Positions 51,375-59,644 of a DNA stretch of 64,000 nt are shown one piece after another (the stretch's first letter is position 1; the number at the start of each line of letters is the position of its first letter). The translations under genes were made by a program, and so were the position numbers. The stretch lies in the NCBI GenBank assembly GCA_023436205.1, contig JAEZKC010000044.1, positions 62,001 to 126,000 on the forward strand, written 5' to 3'. Source of the DNA: Fibrobacterota bacterium (GTDB lineage: Bacteria; Fibrobacterota; Chitinivibrionia; Chitinivibrionales; Chitinispirillaceae). Under the pieces are notes generated by a model. That model had not been told where the DNA came from, did no database searches, and saw only the letters and a program-made list of their open reading frames with translations.

Positions 51375-52390
51375 CTAATGTAATGCTATCTTCCATAATT
51401 GCTGTTCTATTCTTTCAACTTTGAATTCAATGTCCATGAATTTTTGGACGGTTTCTATGTTTGTCAAAGTGTGAGGAGTTGGCCTTGAGGTTACGAATTC
51501 GCCCTGTCCGCACAATGCCAGAGGAATGAGTATCTGATCGGCAAGGTGAACCCCAATACATGCTTGACTGTCAATATAATTTAATGCATCCCTCGCTGCG
51601 CTCTCCGCAACCAGCTCAGCTCTTTTTCCACGCTCACCGATTACCGTGAATGTTTCAGAAATATTTGGGGTTTCCACCTCAACGGTAACAGCATTGCCAG
51701 GACTTAAAGAGTGGCAATTAACAATAATTTGATCTGAAAGCCGGTCACCTAAAAGCTGTTTGAGTCGTTTGGTTTCCCGCTGAGCAATATGTTCTGGCAA
51801 ATCACACAGGAGAACTTTTGATCTTACAGAGAGAATTTCTTCTCTTCTGGAAAGACTTTCCGGGAACCTGAGCTGGTCTGTTCCATTTATTACCACTTCA
51901 AAACTGCCGCCTCCCGCTGGATAGAAACCAGCCCGCTCAAGTTTGAGGGTTATACCAACTCCCATCCGGTTAAGCAGGGGAATAAATGTTTTCTCCAGAA
52001 AATCAAATGGGGGGCCAGCGGGTTATGGGTTCCGCCCTCAAGATGGAGTGTGCTGGGGGAGGATTGCATCATAAGAGGAGGCAGTACTGTCTGAAAAACC
52101 AGAGTCGTGCTTCCAGCTGTTCCGATGGAGAAGTTATAGCTGCCGGGGTAGATCTTTTTGGGCGTAAAGAGGAGGTTTTGTGACCCCACGTGCGCTCCGG
52201 AAAATTCTGCCCTGCTGATTCGGGCTGCAGCATTTACCGACGCAAGATGTTGAGGCCTCAAGCCTGGATTTTTCCTCCCTGCCCTTATATGGTGCATGGA
52301 AAAAGGCTGACCGGTTATGCAGGACAGGGCCAGTGAGGTTCGCAGTATTTGTCCGCCCCCCTCACCACTTGAACCATCGATGATGATCAT
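51375..52390 (-). pseudogene. rtcA: RNA 3'-terminal phosphate cyclase RtcA, frameshifted
   Basis: RtcA converts RNA 3'-phosphates to 2',3'-cyclic phosphates. The first 146 codons (52390-51950) hold MIIIDGSSGEGGGQILRTSL, the GRKNPGLRPQHLA block and SIGTAGSTTLVFQT, ending in GGTHNPLAPHL. The last 196 (from 51965) begin MGVGITLKLERAGFYPAGGG and contain the catalytic-His region TPHTLTNIETV. Adding one C to the CCCCCC run (52009-52014 on plus) restores PLAPPFDFLEKT-FIPLLNR and one 339-residue protein. The cause may be a real mutation, phase variation, ribosomal frameshifting or a sequence error. It may still be functional. Confidence 0.88.
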
Positions 52391-52412
52391 ATAGTCTCCT
52401 GCCAGAAAACGT

Positions 52413-52440
52413 TTGGACTTGTGCTTGCTTAATCTAATAT
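52413..52440 (+). promoter_or_regulatory. Possible sigma-70-like promoter for the plus-strand lipoprotein gene
   Basis: TTGGAC (52413-52418), a 16-nt spacer and TAATAT (52435-52440) lie about 30 nt before the lipoprotein start. It is in the divergent gap shared with rtcA. Confidence 0.4.
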
Positions 52441-52472
52441 ATGGAATAATTGAGATAAGCTATGGAGAGATG

Positions 52473-53147
52473 ATGAGATCTTTTACTCTGACAGCACTTT
52501 GTGTTCTGTTTTTTTCCTGTTCTCCCGCAGTTCGTCTGGCTCCCGCTCCCGATGCCAAAATACCTTCCGGCATTCCTTTGGCAGCTCTAGGATCAAAAAG
52601 CGGGGTTACCATCCTTCTGGAGCCTGAAATCTGGACCGGTTATCCCGCTATTGGAGAACAGGTGACTGCCATCCGGACCACTATCACCAACCAAACTGAA
52701 GAGCCGCTTCGGATTCGCTACGACTTGTTCCAGCTCAAGATCGGCAGGAAAAAACTTTTTGCTCAGTCGCCCTATCAAATTCATGGCATGATCCGGGTTC
52801 CCTACAGGGCGGCACACTTTCTTCAAGATACCGTTTTTCACTACCGGGATTCCAGGCCCGACCCCTGTTGCGAAATACTGGAACGCTATCTTTCCCGAAC
52901 CGATACCATAAACCCCGACCCCGGCGGCATGCCCGATGTGTGGGTGCAGCTTCCCACATCTGAAATGATCGATCTCGTTCTTCCCGATGGAGTTCTACCG
53001 GCCGGGCAACAGGTTAGCGGCTATCTTTATTTCGAAAAGATCACCAGCGGTCCCTCAGATGTCACTTTTACCGCCCAAATAGCCCAATCCATCAATGGGG
53101 CACTTGTTACCACTGTGGAGATTCCCCTCAGGCTCATACAGGATTAA
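52473..53147 (+). CDS. Hypothetical lipoprotein
   Basis: This 224-residue protein has a lipoprotein signal (LFFSC, Cys in the lipobox) and a predominantly beta body (VTILLEPEIWTG ... VTAIRTTITNQTEEPLRIRY). This suggests an Ig-like or FNIII-like fold (VLPAGQQVSGYLYFEKI, VTFTAQIAQSINGALV). No family is recognised. ATG 52473 is chosen because GGAG lies six bases upstream; ATG 52470 is an alternative. It converges with the GH15 gene. Confidence 0.65.
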   Translation: MRSFTLTALCVLFFSCSPAVRLAPAPDAKIPSGIPLAALGSKSGVTILLEPEIWTGYPAIGEQVTAIRTTITNQTEEPLRIRYDLFQLKIGRKKLFAQSPYQIHGMIRVPYRAAHFLQDTVFHYRDSRPDPCCEILERYLSRTDTINPDPGGMPDVWVQLPTSEMIDLVLPDGVLPAGQQVSGYLYFEKITSGPSDVTFTAQIAQSINGALVTTVEIPLRLIQD

Positions 53148-53207
53148 TTCAAAACTAAACCCTTTTGAGCCATTGCCATCGGATAAGAGGGCTTAGCTCT
53201 GAATCCC

Positions 53208-55040
53208 TCATGAGTAACTGAATTCATCGAAATGCACCGCTGTTTCCGGTTCCTGCTGCTCCTTCTTGTGAGTTCCACAAATGAGTACTGCCGTGTCAAT
53301 TAGACCCAAATGGCTGTAGGCTTGAGGAAAATTGCCCAGAAGTCTGCCTGTGGAGAATTCAATGTCCTCGCTGAAAAGTCCCAGATGATTAGAATGTGAA
53401 AGCAGCCGTTCGAACATCGCTTCCGCTTTCTCGATCTGTCCTGTCTTATAAAGGGCGGATATCATCCAGAAGGTACAGAGTGTAAAAGAGGATTCCGGTG
53501 TACCGAAGTCGTCTTCGTTTCTATAGCGGTACATGAGCCCATTATGACAGAGGCGTTCCTCGGTTTTCTTCACGGTTGCGATATATTTGGGGTCATCTGC
53601 AGAGATGAAACCGTAGGGCTCCATAAGCAGATTAGCAGCATCCAGAAAGTCGCCACCATAGAACTGAGTAAAGGACTGGATCTTCTCATTCCACCCTTTT
53701 TTCATTATGTCGGCCTTGATCTGATCCCGTATTGTTTTCCATTGTCGACTGTAGTTTTTACGATTGAAATATTCGGCTATCAGCGATGCTCTATCCATGG
53801 CCATCCAGCAGAGCAGTTTTGAAAAAGTAAAGTGTTGCTTCGATGATCGGTACTCCCATATTCCTCTATCCGCCTCGGTCCAGGACTTGGCCACTGTTCT
53901 GGCCAGAGTTCTCACCACTGTCCACAGGCTCTCCTTTGTCACCTCGTCGCAATGGAAATGGGTGAGGAAATAGTGGACTACATCCAGCAGAACGCCATAA
54001 ATATCATTTTGCTTCTGATTGAAAGCCGCATTGCCTATCCTTACGGGACTTGAGTTTTCATATCCGCGCAGATGGGGGAGAATGCGTTCTTTAAGGTTTT
54101 TTTCCCCTCTAATGCCATACATGATCTGGATTTTTTCATCTTTGAAAGGGATTACATTAAGAATAAATTGAATGTACCTTTTAGACACGCTCATGTGACC
54201 AAGCCGTGCCATGGTAGCGATGGTCATGGAGGCATCTCTTATCCAGCAGAAGCGGTAGTCCCAGTTGCGCTGGTCTCCTATTGATTCAGGCAAGGAGGTG
54301 GTTGCTGCGGCCAACAGGGCACCGGTGGGCTGGAAGGAGAGCAGTTTTAGCACCAGAAGGCTCCTTACTATCTCTTCCTTATAAGCTGAAGAGGGCAATG
54401 CAGAACGAGCTGTCCAGCTCATCCAGTAGGCTCTTGTGCGCTGATACTCAAGATCCACAAAGTCGGTGTCCAGATCATGGAGCTTCTGGTTGTAACTCAA
54501 TACGAAAAATGAATCCTTAGTTAACTGTATGGATTCACCGCAGCAAACTTTGTCAAGATTCAGATTAGAGTACAGATAAATTGACTCGTAAGAACCGGTC
54601 TTAGAGAAACTCTTTACATATTTGTCATCCATGCATCGAGTCTTGGTTCTGGATGAGCCGTAGTTTAATTTAGGATCGTAGTCGACTTTTATACATGGGC
54701 TGCCGCTGCGAACTTTTATATACCGGATGATATCGGGAGGGCAGTGGTAACCACCATCATCGTACTTGTAACGGGGCATGAAATCGATCAGATCAAAGGA
54801 TCCGTCCGGCAGATCAAAAGAGGTGATAAGGATATTTGTGTTACGAATATAGCTCTGCGTTACCTGTCCGTCGAATTCAGGTTTAATGGAAAACCGTCCG
54901 CCATTATCTTTGTCAAGTATTGAGGCGAAAACTGATGAAGAATCGAAGTGGGGAAGGCAAAGCCACTCAAGTGATCCTTCTTTAGAAATCAGTGCCGCGC
55001 TGGAACAGTTGCCGATTATTCCATAGTCAAGATTTTCCAT
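53208..55040 (-). CDS. Glycoside hydrolase family 15 protein (glucoamylase/trehalase-like)
   Basis: This 610-residue GH15 protein has an N-terminal beta domain (LDYGIIGNCSSAALISKEGS, WLCLPHFDSSSVFASILD) and an (alpha/alpha)6 barrel. The barrel shows GDQRNWDYRFCWIRDAS, EADRGIWEYRSS (a likely catalytic Glu), CWMAMDRASLIAE and ESSFTLCTFWMISAL (possible second Glu). In many relatives a QxDxYGE motif is present; here it reads QNDIYGV. The enzyme would be cytoplasmic, as no signal peptide is present. ATG 55040 has GGGAGGA upstream; 55058 is an alternative. Substrate (maltosaccharide or trehalose) unproven. Confidence 0.88.
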   Translation of the reverse strand: MENLDYGIIGNCSSAALISKEGSLEWLCLPHFDSSSVFASILDKDNGGRFSIKPEFDGQVTQSYIRNTNILITSFDLPDGSFDLIDFMPRYKYDDGGYHCPPDIIRYIKVRSGSPCIKVDYDPKLNYGSSRTKTRCMDDKYVKSFSKTGSYESIYLYSNLNLDKVCCGESIQLTKDSFFVLSYNQKLHDLDTDFVDLEYQRTRAYWMSWTARSALPSSAYKEEIVRSLLVLKLLSFQPTGALLAAATTSLPESIGDQRNWDYRFCWIRDASMTIATMARLGHMSVSKRYIQFILNVIPFKDEKIQIMYGIRGEKNLKERILPHLRGYENSSPVRIGNAAFNQKQNDIYGVLLDVVHYFLTHFHCDEVTKESLWTVVRTLARTVAKSWTEADRGIWEYRSSKQHFTFSKLLCWMAMDRASLIAEYFNRKNYSRQWKTIRDQIKADIMKKGWNEKIQSFTQFYGGDFLDAANLLMEPYGFISADDPKYIATVKKTEERLCHNGLMYRYRNEDDFGTPESSFTLCTFWMISALYKTGQIEKAEAMFERLLSHSNHLGLFSEDIEFSTGRLLGNFPQAYSHLGLIDTAVLICGTHKKEQQEPETAVHFDEFSYS

Positions 55041-55078
55041 TATGTTCCTCCCGGTCAAGTAATTTTACACTCATATAT

Positions 55079-55107
55079 ATAATAAAACCCTCAGCCGGAA
55101 CAATCAA
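55079..55107 (-). promoter_or_regulatory. Sigma-70-like promoter of the GH15 gene
   Basis: On the minus strand TTGATT (55107-55102), a 17-nt spacer and TATTAT (55084-55079) lie about 40 nt before the GH15 start. This is one of two promoters in the 55041-55356 gap. Confidence 0.5.
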
Positions 55108-55274
55108 CCATTATATGAAGAATATGCCTGTTTTCACCTGTGTTCTGGTTAAATTTTAAGCAAAGGGAACGGAGTGTGAAAAAATTACCACAATTTCCTG
55201 TAAAATAATGCGTATTAAATTCTCAAAACTTTCAGGTGAATGGAAATGAGAACGAAAATATCAAAAAAAACTTG

Positions 55275-55303
55275 TTGACATGCTCTTAGAAATTCATTAT
55301 TAT
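55275..55303 (+). promoter_or_regulatory. Strong sigma-70 promoter of the acidic miniprotein gene
   Basis: A perfect -35 TTGACA (55275-55280), a 17-nt spacer and TATTAT (55298-55303) lie 53 nt before the small acidic gene. An A+T-rich tract lies upstream. This is the best housekeeping promoter match I found in the window. Confidence 0.75.
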
Positions 55304-55356
55304 TCATTCTGCAATTTAATATGTAAAACAGAAAGGCTGAATGGAGGTGATACACC

Positions 55357-55542
55357 ATGATACTAGACGAGCAATTTGATGCTGATGAGATCCTGCGGGA
55401 TGTGGATGAGAGATACATTGATGAAGGGATCGAATTCGATGATGATATGAGGGAGTTGAATTTCGGTAATCTTCATGATGAGAATGCCAACTTCAGTGAC
55501 ATGGCGAGCGACCTCGATACAACCGATGATCTGTGGGAATAG
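55357..55542 (+). CDS. Highly acidic 61-residue protein, unknown family
   Basis: This 61-residue protein has about 25 Asp/Glu residues and few basic ones, with Asp/Glu spread over the whole length (DEQFDADEILRDVDERYIDE near the start, DLDTTDDLWE at the end). I recognise no family. It has a full-length SD (GGAGGTGAT), a perfect -35 promoter and a terminator, so it is almost certainly a real, well-expressed single gene. Size and charge would suit a DNA-mimic or an abundant stress protein; that is speculation. Confidence 0.75.
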   Translation: MILDEQFDADEILRDVDERYIDEGIEFDDDMRELNFGNLHDENANFSDMASDLDTTDDLWE

Positions 55543-55594
55543 AGTTTAAGGGAACTGCTCTCCAGTGCGGTTCCGCTATGCTTTAGTTAATGAT

Positions 55595-55621
55595 GGCGAA
55601 CGCTTGGTGTTCGCCTTGTTT
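55595..55621 (+). terminator. Intrinsic terminator after the acidic miniprotein gene
   Basis: A 7-bp stem GGCGAAC/GTTCGCC with a 7-nt loop is followed by a T-rich run (TTGTTTATTT), about 50 nt after the stop. Confidence 0.78.
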
Positions 55622-55664
55622 ATTTCAATCCTGCAAACTGCTACAATCTTCTGAATAGGTTCTG

Positions 55665-56450
55665 ATGATTTCTGAACGTGATTCCGTATTTTTTATTTCA
55701 GATGCCCATTTCGGCATCCACATGCCGGGATATGATAACAGAGAAAAGCTTTTTAAGGAACTGGTTGATCAGATCTGCTGCCGTGGGACAGACCTGATTA
55801 TCGTGGGTGATCTTTTTGACTTCTGGGTTGAATACCGTCACGCCATTCGTCCGGATTACTTCCCGGTTCTGGTCCAGCTTTCAAGGCTTGTTGAATCGGG
55901 TGTTAAGGTGCATTATCTGGCGGGCAATCATGACTTCGCTCTGGGAGAGTTCCTTCAGCGCACTATTGGCATTTCTGTGTATGAAAATTCGCTTGATCTG
56001 CAATTGCAGGGCAGGAAAATTCATCTTTTCCATGGTGATGGCATTCTAAAAAAGGATGTGGGCTATCGGGTGCTTAAGTCTCTTCTGCGCAACAAGGCCT
56101 ACCAGAAACTCTACAAAATGATACACCCTGATCTGGGGGTGGCCTTCGGTATTTTCTGCTCGGGATCCAGCCGCAAATACACCTCTCGGCGAATAAGTCA
56201 GGCCATCATTGAGGAATACCGACAGGCTGCATTTAAGGATTTGCAGAACTCTGCATCTGATCTGGTGATTTATGGTCACACTCATCACGGTGAACTGGTT
56301 CGATTCGGTTCGAAAGAGTACTGTAATACAGGAGCGTGGCTGGTACATCAGAATTTCGCCACGCTTTTAAATGGTGAGATGATTCTTTGGAAGTACGTTC
56401 AGGGCTCAGCGCCCGTGAAAGTGGATCCCATTGATTTGAAAATAGGGTAG
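55665..56450 (+). CDS. UDP-2,3-diacylglucosamine diphosphatase LpxH-like metallophosphoesterase
   Basis: LpxH hydrolyses UDP-2,3-diacylglucosamine to lipid X in lipid A synthesis at the inner membrane. The 261-residue protein has calcineurin-like metal motifs: FFISDAHFGIH, LIIVGDLFDFWVEYRH, HYLAGNHDFALGEF, LFHGDGI and IYGHTHHGELVRF, all in order. The sequence fits the LpxH-like subfamily used in many non-enteric bacteria. The 3' end overlaps the convergent HIT gene by 52 nt. Confidence 0.85.
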   Translation: MISERDSVFFISDAHFGIHMPGYDNREKLFKELVDQICCRGTDLIIVGDLFDFWVEYRHAIRPDYFPVLVQLSRLVESGVKVHYLAGNHDFALGEFLQRTIGISVYENSLDLQLQGRKIHLFHGDGILKKDVGYRVLKSLLRNKAYQKLYKMIHPDLGVAFGIFCSGSSRKYTSRRISQAIIEEYRQAAFKDLQNSASDLVIYGHTHHGELVRFGSKEYCNTGAWLVHQNFATLLNGEMILWKYVQGSAPVKVDPIDLKIG

Positions 56451-56914
56451 AGGGTATCATAGGTTTCGTGAAGAGCCTGTGAGATTACCTTGGTTTTTCC
56501 GATTACCGGCATGAAGTTGGTATCTCCATTCCATCTGGGCACAATGTGCATATGGATATGCTGGTCAATTCCCGCTCCACCGCCTCTTCCGATATTCATG
56601 CCAATGTTGAATCCCTGAGGCTGCATTGCTTCTGTAAGAACTCTCTTGCCTAGACAAACCAGATTCCACAAATCGGCAGCCGATTCCCCGTCCAGATCAA
56701 GGATATCGGAAGTGTGCTGATAGGGAATAACCATCAGGTGACCGTTATTATATGGGAAAAGATTCATCACCACGAAACACTTTTTTCCTCTGAACAAGAC
56801 CAAATTTTCCCGGTCATTGTTCTGCTGGGGCTTGTTACAGAAAACGCATCCCTCTTCAGGTTTTTTTATACCGGTAACGTAACTCATTCGCCAGGGAGCC
56901 CAAAGTTGCTCCAT
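56399..56914 (-). CDS. HIT-family protein (Ap4A phosphorylase/hydrolase-like)
   Basis: This 171-residue HIT-superfamily protein starts EQLWAPWRMSYVTGIKKPEE. It has a zinc-site-like CVFC, LMVIPYQHTSDILDLDGE, MNIGRGGGAGIDQHIHMHIV and the catalytic H-x-H-x-H pattern (HIHMHIVPRW). The start and motifs resemble Ap4A-acting HIT proteins common in actinobacteria and deltaproteobacteria. A GGAGGAGA site precedes the ATG. The 3' end overlaps LpxH antisense. Confidence 0.88.
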   Translation of the reverse strand: MEQLWAPWRMSYVTGIKKPEEGCVFCNKPQQNNDRENLVLFRGKKCFVVMNLFPYNNGHLMVIPYQHTSDILDLDGESAADLWNLVCLGKRVLTEAMQPQGFNIGMNIGRGGGAGIDQHIHMHIVPRWNGDTNFMPVIGKTKVISQALHETYDTLYPIFKSMGSTFTGAEP

Positions 56915-56935
56915 AGAAAGATCTCCTCCGTCGGG

Positions 56936-57733
56936 TCAGGACGCGTGCTGGAAAAAGGTGAGATAGGCTAATGTGCCCAGGGAAACTGCAATGCAGTAAT
57001 ATCCGAAAAAATGAAGCCGCCCCTGACGAACAAAGGCCAATAGCAACTTCAATGCGAGTACCCCCACAATCAAGCTGGCGATAAAACCGGCGATCAGACT
57101 GGAGATTGACATGGAAACAGAATCCACATCCTTAAGTTCAAGAATTGCTGCACCAAAAACGGCCGGAAGCGAAAGCAGGAACGAAAATCGACCGGCTTCT
57201 TCACGCGAAATTCCAACCAGAAGCGCCATGGCTATAGTTGAACCGCTTCTTGAAATTCCGGGAGTGATCGCTGCTGCCTGAATCAGGCCGATTGCAACAA
57301 CTTTCCAAATGGTAAGTTTTCCATCGGAGTGTTTTCTGCTTCCTGAAAAGAAAAGCAGCACAGCGGTGACCAGCAGCATAACTGATGCCAGCTGGGGGCT
57401 GTTGAACAGGTTTTCAATGTAATCGTTAAGAAATACTCCCACGATTGCCGCCGGAATAGTACCGATTATAAGCCATCCAGCGTAGGAAAAGGATTCCTTT
57501 TTTTTAAGCGTGTCGTGAGAGAAAAATCCGGCAATTAGACTTAGAATATCTTTGCGGAACACGATCAGCACTGCGATGCCAGTAGCTACATGCAGCAGAA
57601 TGTCAATTACCATGGATTGCTCTTTAATGCCGAAAAAATGCTGGGCCAGAACCAGGTGCCCCGATGAAGAGATGGGAAGGAATTCAGTCAAGCCTTGGAT
57701 TATTCCAAGCAGGATGGTCTTTACAAGTTCCAT
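56936..57733 (-). CDS. uppP: Undecaprenyl-diphosphatase UppP (BacA)
   Basis: UppP recycles the lipid carrier by dephosphorylating undecaprenyl diphosphate, and supports bacitracin resistance. The 265-residue, roughly eight-helix protein has both motifs: GIIQGLTEFLPISSSGHLVL, and PGISRSGSTIAMALLVGISR. A GGGAGGAG site precedes the ATG. It lies upstream of the HIT gene, with 21 nt between them. Confidence 0.96.
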   Translation of the reverse strand: MELVKTILLGIIQGLTEFLPISSSGHLVLAQHFFGIKEQSMVIDILLHVATGIAVLIVFRKDILSLIAGFFSHDTLKKKESFSYAGWLIIGTIPAAIVGVFLNDYIENLFNSPQLASVMLLVTAVLLFFSGSRKHSDGKLTIWKVVAIGLIQAAAITPGISRSGSTIAMALLVGISREEAGRFSFLLSLPAVFGAAILELKDVDSVSMSISSLIAGFIASLIVGVLALKLLLAFVRQGRLHFFGYYCIAVSLGTLAYLTFFQHAS

Positions 57734-57767
57734 TTAAATACTCCTCCCTGCATTGCTGCAGGTTTGC

Positions 57768-58691
57768 TTAAAACGAGAGAGAGACGCCTGAATTGATAAG
57801 AAATCCAACTGCATTAAGATCGGTGTTGGGGTCGACAGAACCTATGGGAATCATTAGTTTACCATCCATATAGAGTCCCATCGGAATAAGTGGCAACTTG
57901 AACCGTGCACTGGCCACCAGGTGTGCTCCAAAGGAGGGCTGTGTGAATCCGCTGATGATTTTTTCCACTACTTTTTTGTAAATAGCATCGGTTGTCGACT
58001 GGTCTAGATTCGCCAGCTGGTCGTAACTGAGTTTCTGATCGGCCAGCACCTCTTCTACAAGTTTGCTGCTGAGGACCGGGGTGGCAAAATGCATGCTCAA
58101 ACCACCGCCGGCTGAGACTTTCAAGAGTGGAAGAGGTAAGATTTTCCATTTTACCGAAGCGTCAACATGGAATTTTGCATAGGGTGTATTCTGTAAACCG
58201 AAATAGCCCATGTCGAAATTCTTGAGAGTCAAAGCTACAGAACGGTAGGGATAATTATAACTGTAAGGTGCGCTCATGATGGAATCGACCTGAGTCAGCG
58301 AAGCCTCTTTCAGGGCAGCGAGATCGATGTGTTGAAGCGACCCCAGATATTGCCACATCCCCAGATTGCAGGACAGCTCGATTTCATCCACAAAGGGCAG
58401 CATGTCAACATATACTTTTGCCCCGATATTCAGCGGGGAACGCTCCCAGCTCTGTCTGGTAATGAAAAGAAGCGGCAGAGAATCGGCAATGACAGTTCTG
58501 CTCTGGCCGTTGGGAAGATCTAACGTAACAGAATCTTTTATTACCGAAATACGCTCTCCCAAGCCACTTGTGGGATCCATCCCCATGGATAGATCAACTC
58601 CATAGTGTACTCCCACGCCGATTACCGCCTGGCTGGTGAAAACAAAAAGGGAAAAGAGTAGAACTGCCGACCCGAGAATTCTGTTTTTCAT
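57768..58691 (-). CDS. Exported outer-membrane-like protein, unknown
   Basis: This 307-residue protein has a signal peptide (residues 1-22, cleavage near SQA). Beta-strand-rich segments fit an outer-membrane barrel (PLNIGAKVYVDMLPF, YAKFHVDASVKWKILPLPLL, SFGAHLVASARFKLPLIP), ending VGFLINSGVSLSF with a terminal Phe. A central helical insert (YDQLANLDQSTTDAIYKKVV) interrupts the strands. No family is recognised. Its gene lies 34 nt upstream of uppP; the 152 nt before it (58692-58843) hold nothing clear. Confidence 0.68.
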   Translation of the reverse strand: MKNRILGSAVLLFSLFVFTSQAVIGVGVHYGVDLSMGMDPTSGLGERISVIKDSVTLDLPNGQSRTVIADSLPLLFITRQSWERSPLNIGAKVYVDMLPFVDEIELSCNLGMWQYLGSLQHIDLAALKEASLTQVDSIMSAPYSYNYPYRSVALTLKNFDMGYFGLQNTPYAKFHVDASVKWKILPLPLLKVSAGGGLSMHFATPVLSSKLVEEVLADQKLSYDQLANLDQSTTDAIYKKVVEKIISGFTQPSFGAHLVASARFKLPLIPMGLYMDGKLMIPIGSVDPNTDLNAVGFLINSGVSLSF

Positions 58692-58843
58692 TTTAACTCC
58701 CGCTCCTATGATAGAAACTGTTGAATATCAGGAGATTAGATATGCAAAAATACATCCTATGCCGGGTTCAACCCAAAAAATAGTTGCACTGGTTAATTGG
58801 ATGATTTCTGGTGTGAAGTGTATGATGTAAGCAAATGTGGGGA

Positions 58844-59644
58844 TTACAATCGTTTAAATTGAATTTCTGAGCCGGTTTTCAGCTTGAGCCGTTCTGCGGC
58901 ATTTTCTTCGTTTGCACCGATTTCAATAAATCCCGCTGATCCTGGGTAGACCAGGAGCTCGCCCTTGGACACTTCGCTGTAATGGGATCCGATATATAAC
59001 TCCATTTGGTTCAGATTCACTTTGGATGCACCCCCGCTATGCTCCAGAAATGTACTGTTTGGAATTGAGGTGATGGCATTGCCGAAGCAATCTATATAAA
59101 TGATTGAACCATTAATGTTCTCTTTGGTGATTTTCAGAGGAGGCAGGTCTAGTTTTGTATAACTGGATCTGACAGGGCCGCATTCAGAAAAGGGAAGCCC
59201 TTGTGATAATCGGGCGGCCAATGGACAGAGCAGATCTCTTGCCGGAAAAGTGGCACAATCTGTCGATTTGATGTATTTGAATATTTCGATTTGGCGAACT
59301 TCACTTTCATTGTTTAGCACCCAGGATAAAATACCGTTATCTGGTCCAAGGAAAGTATATCCATCACTGTGGGCTGCAATTACATCCTGCTTTGTGTTGC
59401 CATAAGAAACGGAAGCGATGAAAATGCTGCCCGGAGGAAAACTTCGGTATGATGCGAGAAGTGTAAAGGCGGCCTTTAGCAGATCACCAGTAGCGATGCA
59501 ATGAGTGAGGTCAACAATGACAGTATGAGGCGCGATGGAGAGAATTGCCCCCTTCATCTCGCCTGCAAACCAGTCGGTCACCCCGAAATCTGTCAATAAA
59601 ACAATGGGGTGGCCTGGAGGCGTAATATCGCCTCCGGCATTCAT
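58844..59644 (-). CDS. SAM hydroxide adenosyltransferase (DUF62) homologue lacking the D-R-H triad
   Basis: This 266-residue protein matches the DUF62/SAM chlorinase-fluorinase-like family: IVLLTDFGVTDWFAGEMKGA, IVDLTHCIATGDLLKAAFTL, YTFLGPDNGILSWVLN, and a C-terminal beta domain (IIYIDCFGNAITSIPNS). Typical members split SAM into adenosine and methionine with a D-R-H triad in VVDPGVGTERR and TFHGRD. Here these read SVSYGNTKQD and TFPARD, so all three are replaced. The start is set at ATG 59644, overlapping the htpG stop. Confidence 0.82.
   Translation of the reverse strand: MNAGGDITPPGHPIVLLTDFGVTDWFAGEMKGAILSIAPHTVIVDLTHCIATGDLLKAAFTLLASYRSFPPGSIFIASVSYGNTKQDVIAAHSDGYTFLGPDNGILSWVLNNESEVRQIEIFKYIKSTDCATFPARDLLCPLAARLSQGLPFSECGPVRSSYTKLDLPPLKITKENINGSIIYIDCFGNAITSIPNSTFLEHSGGASKVNLNQMELYIGSHYSEVSKGELLVYPGSAGFIEIGANEENAAERLKLKTGSEIQFKRL

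Noticed and set aside
52391..52472. Sigma-54 promoter for rtcA, as in enteric rtcBA
   Set aside because: A TGGCAG sequence exists but no TTGC element lies at the needed spacing.
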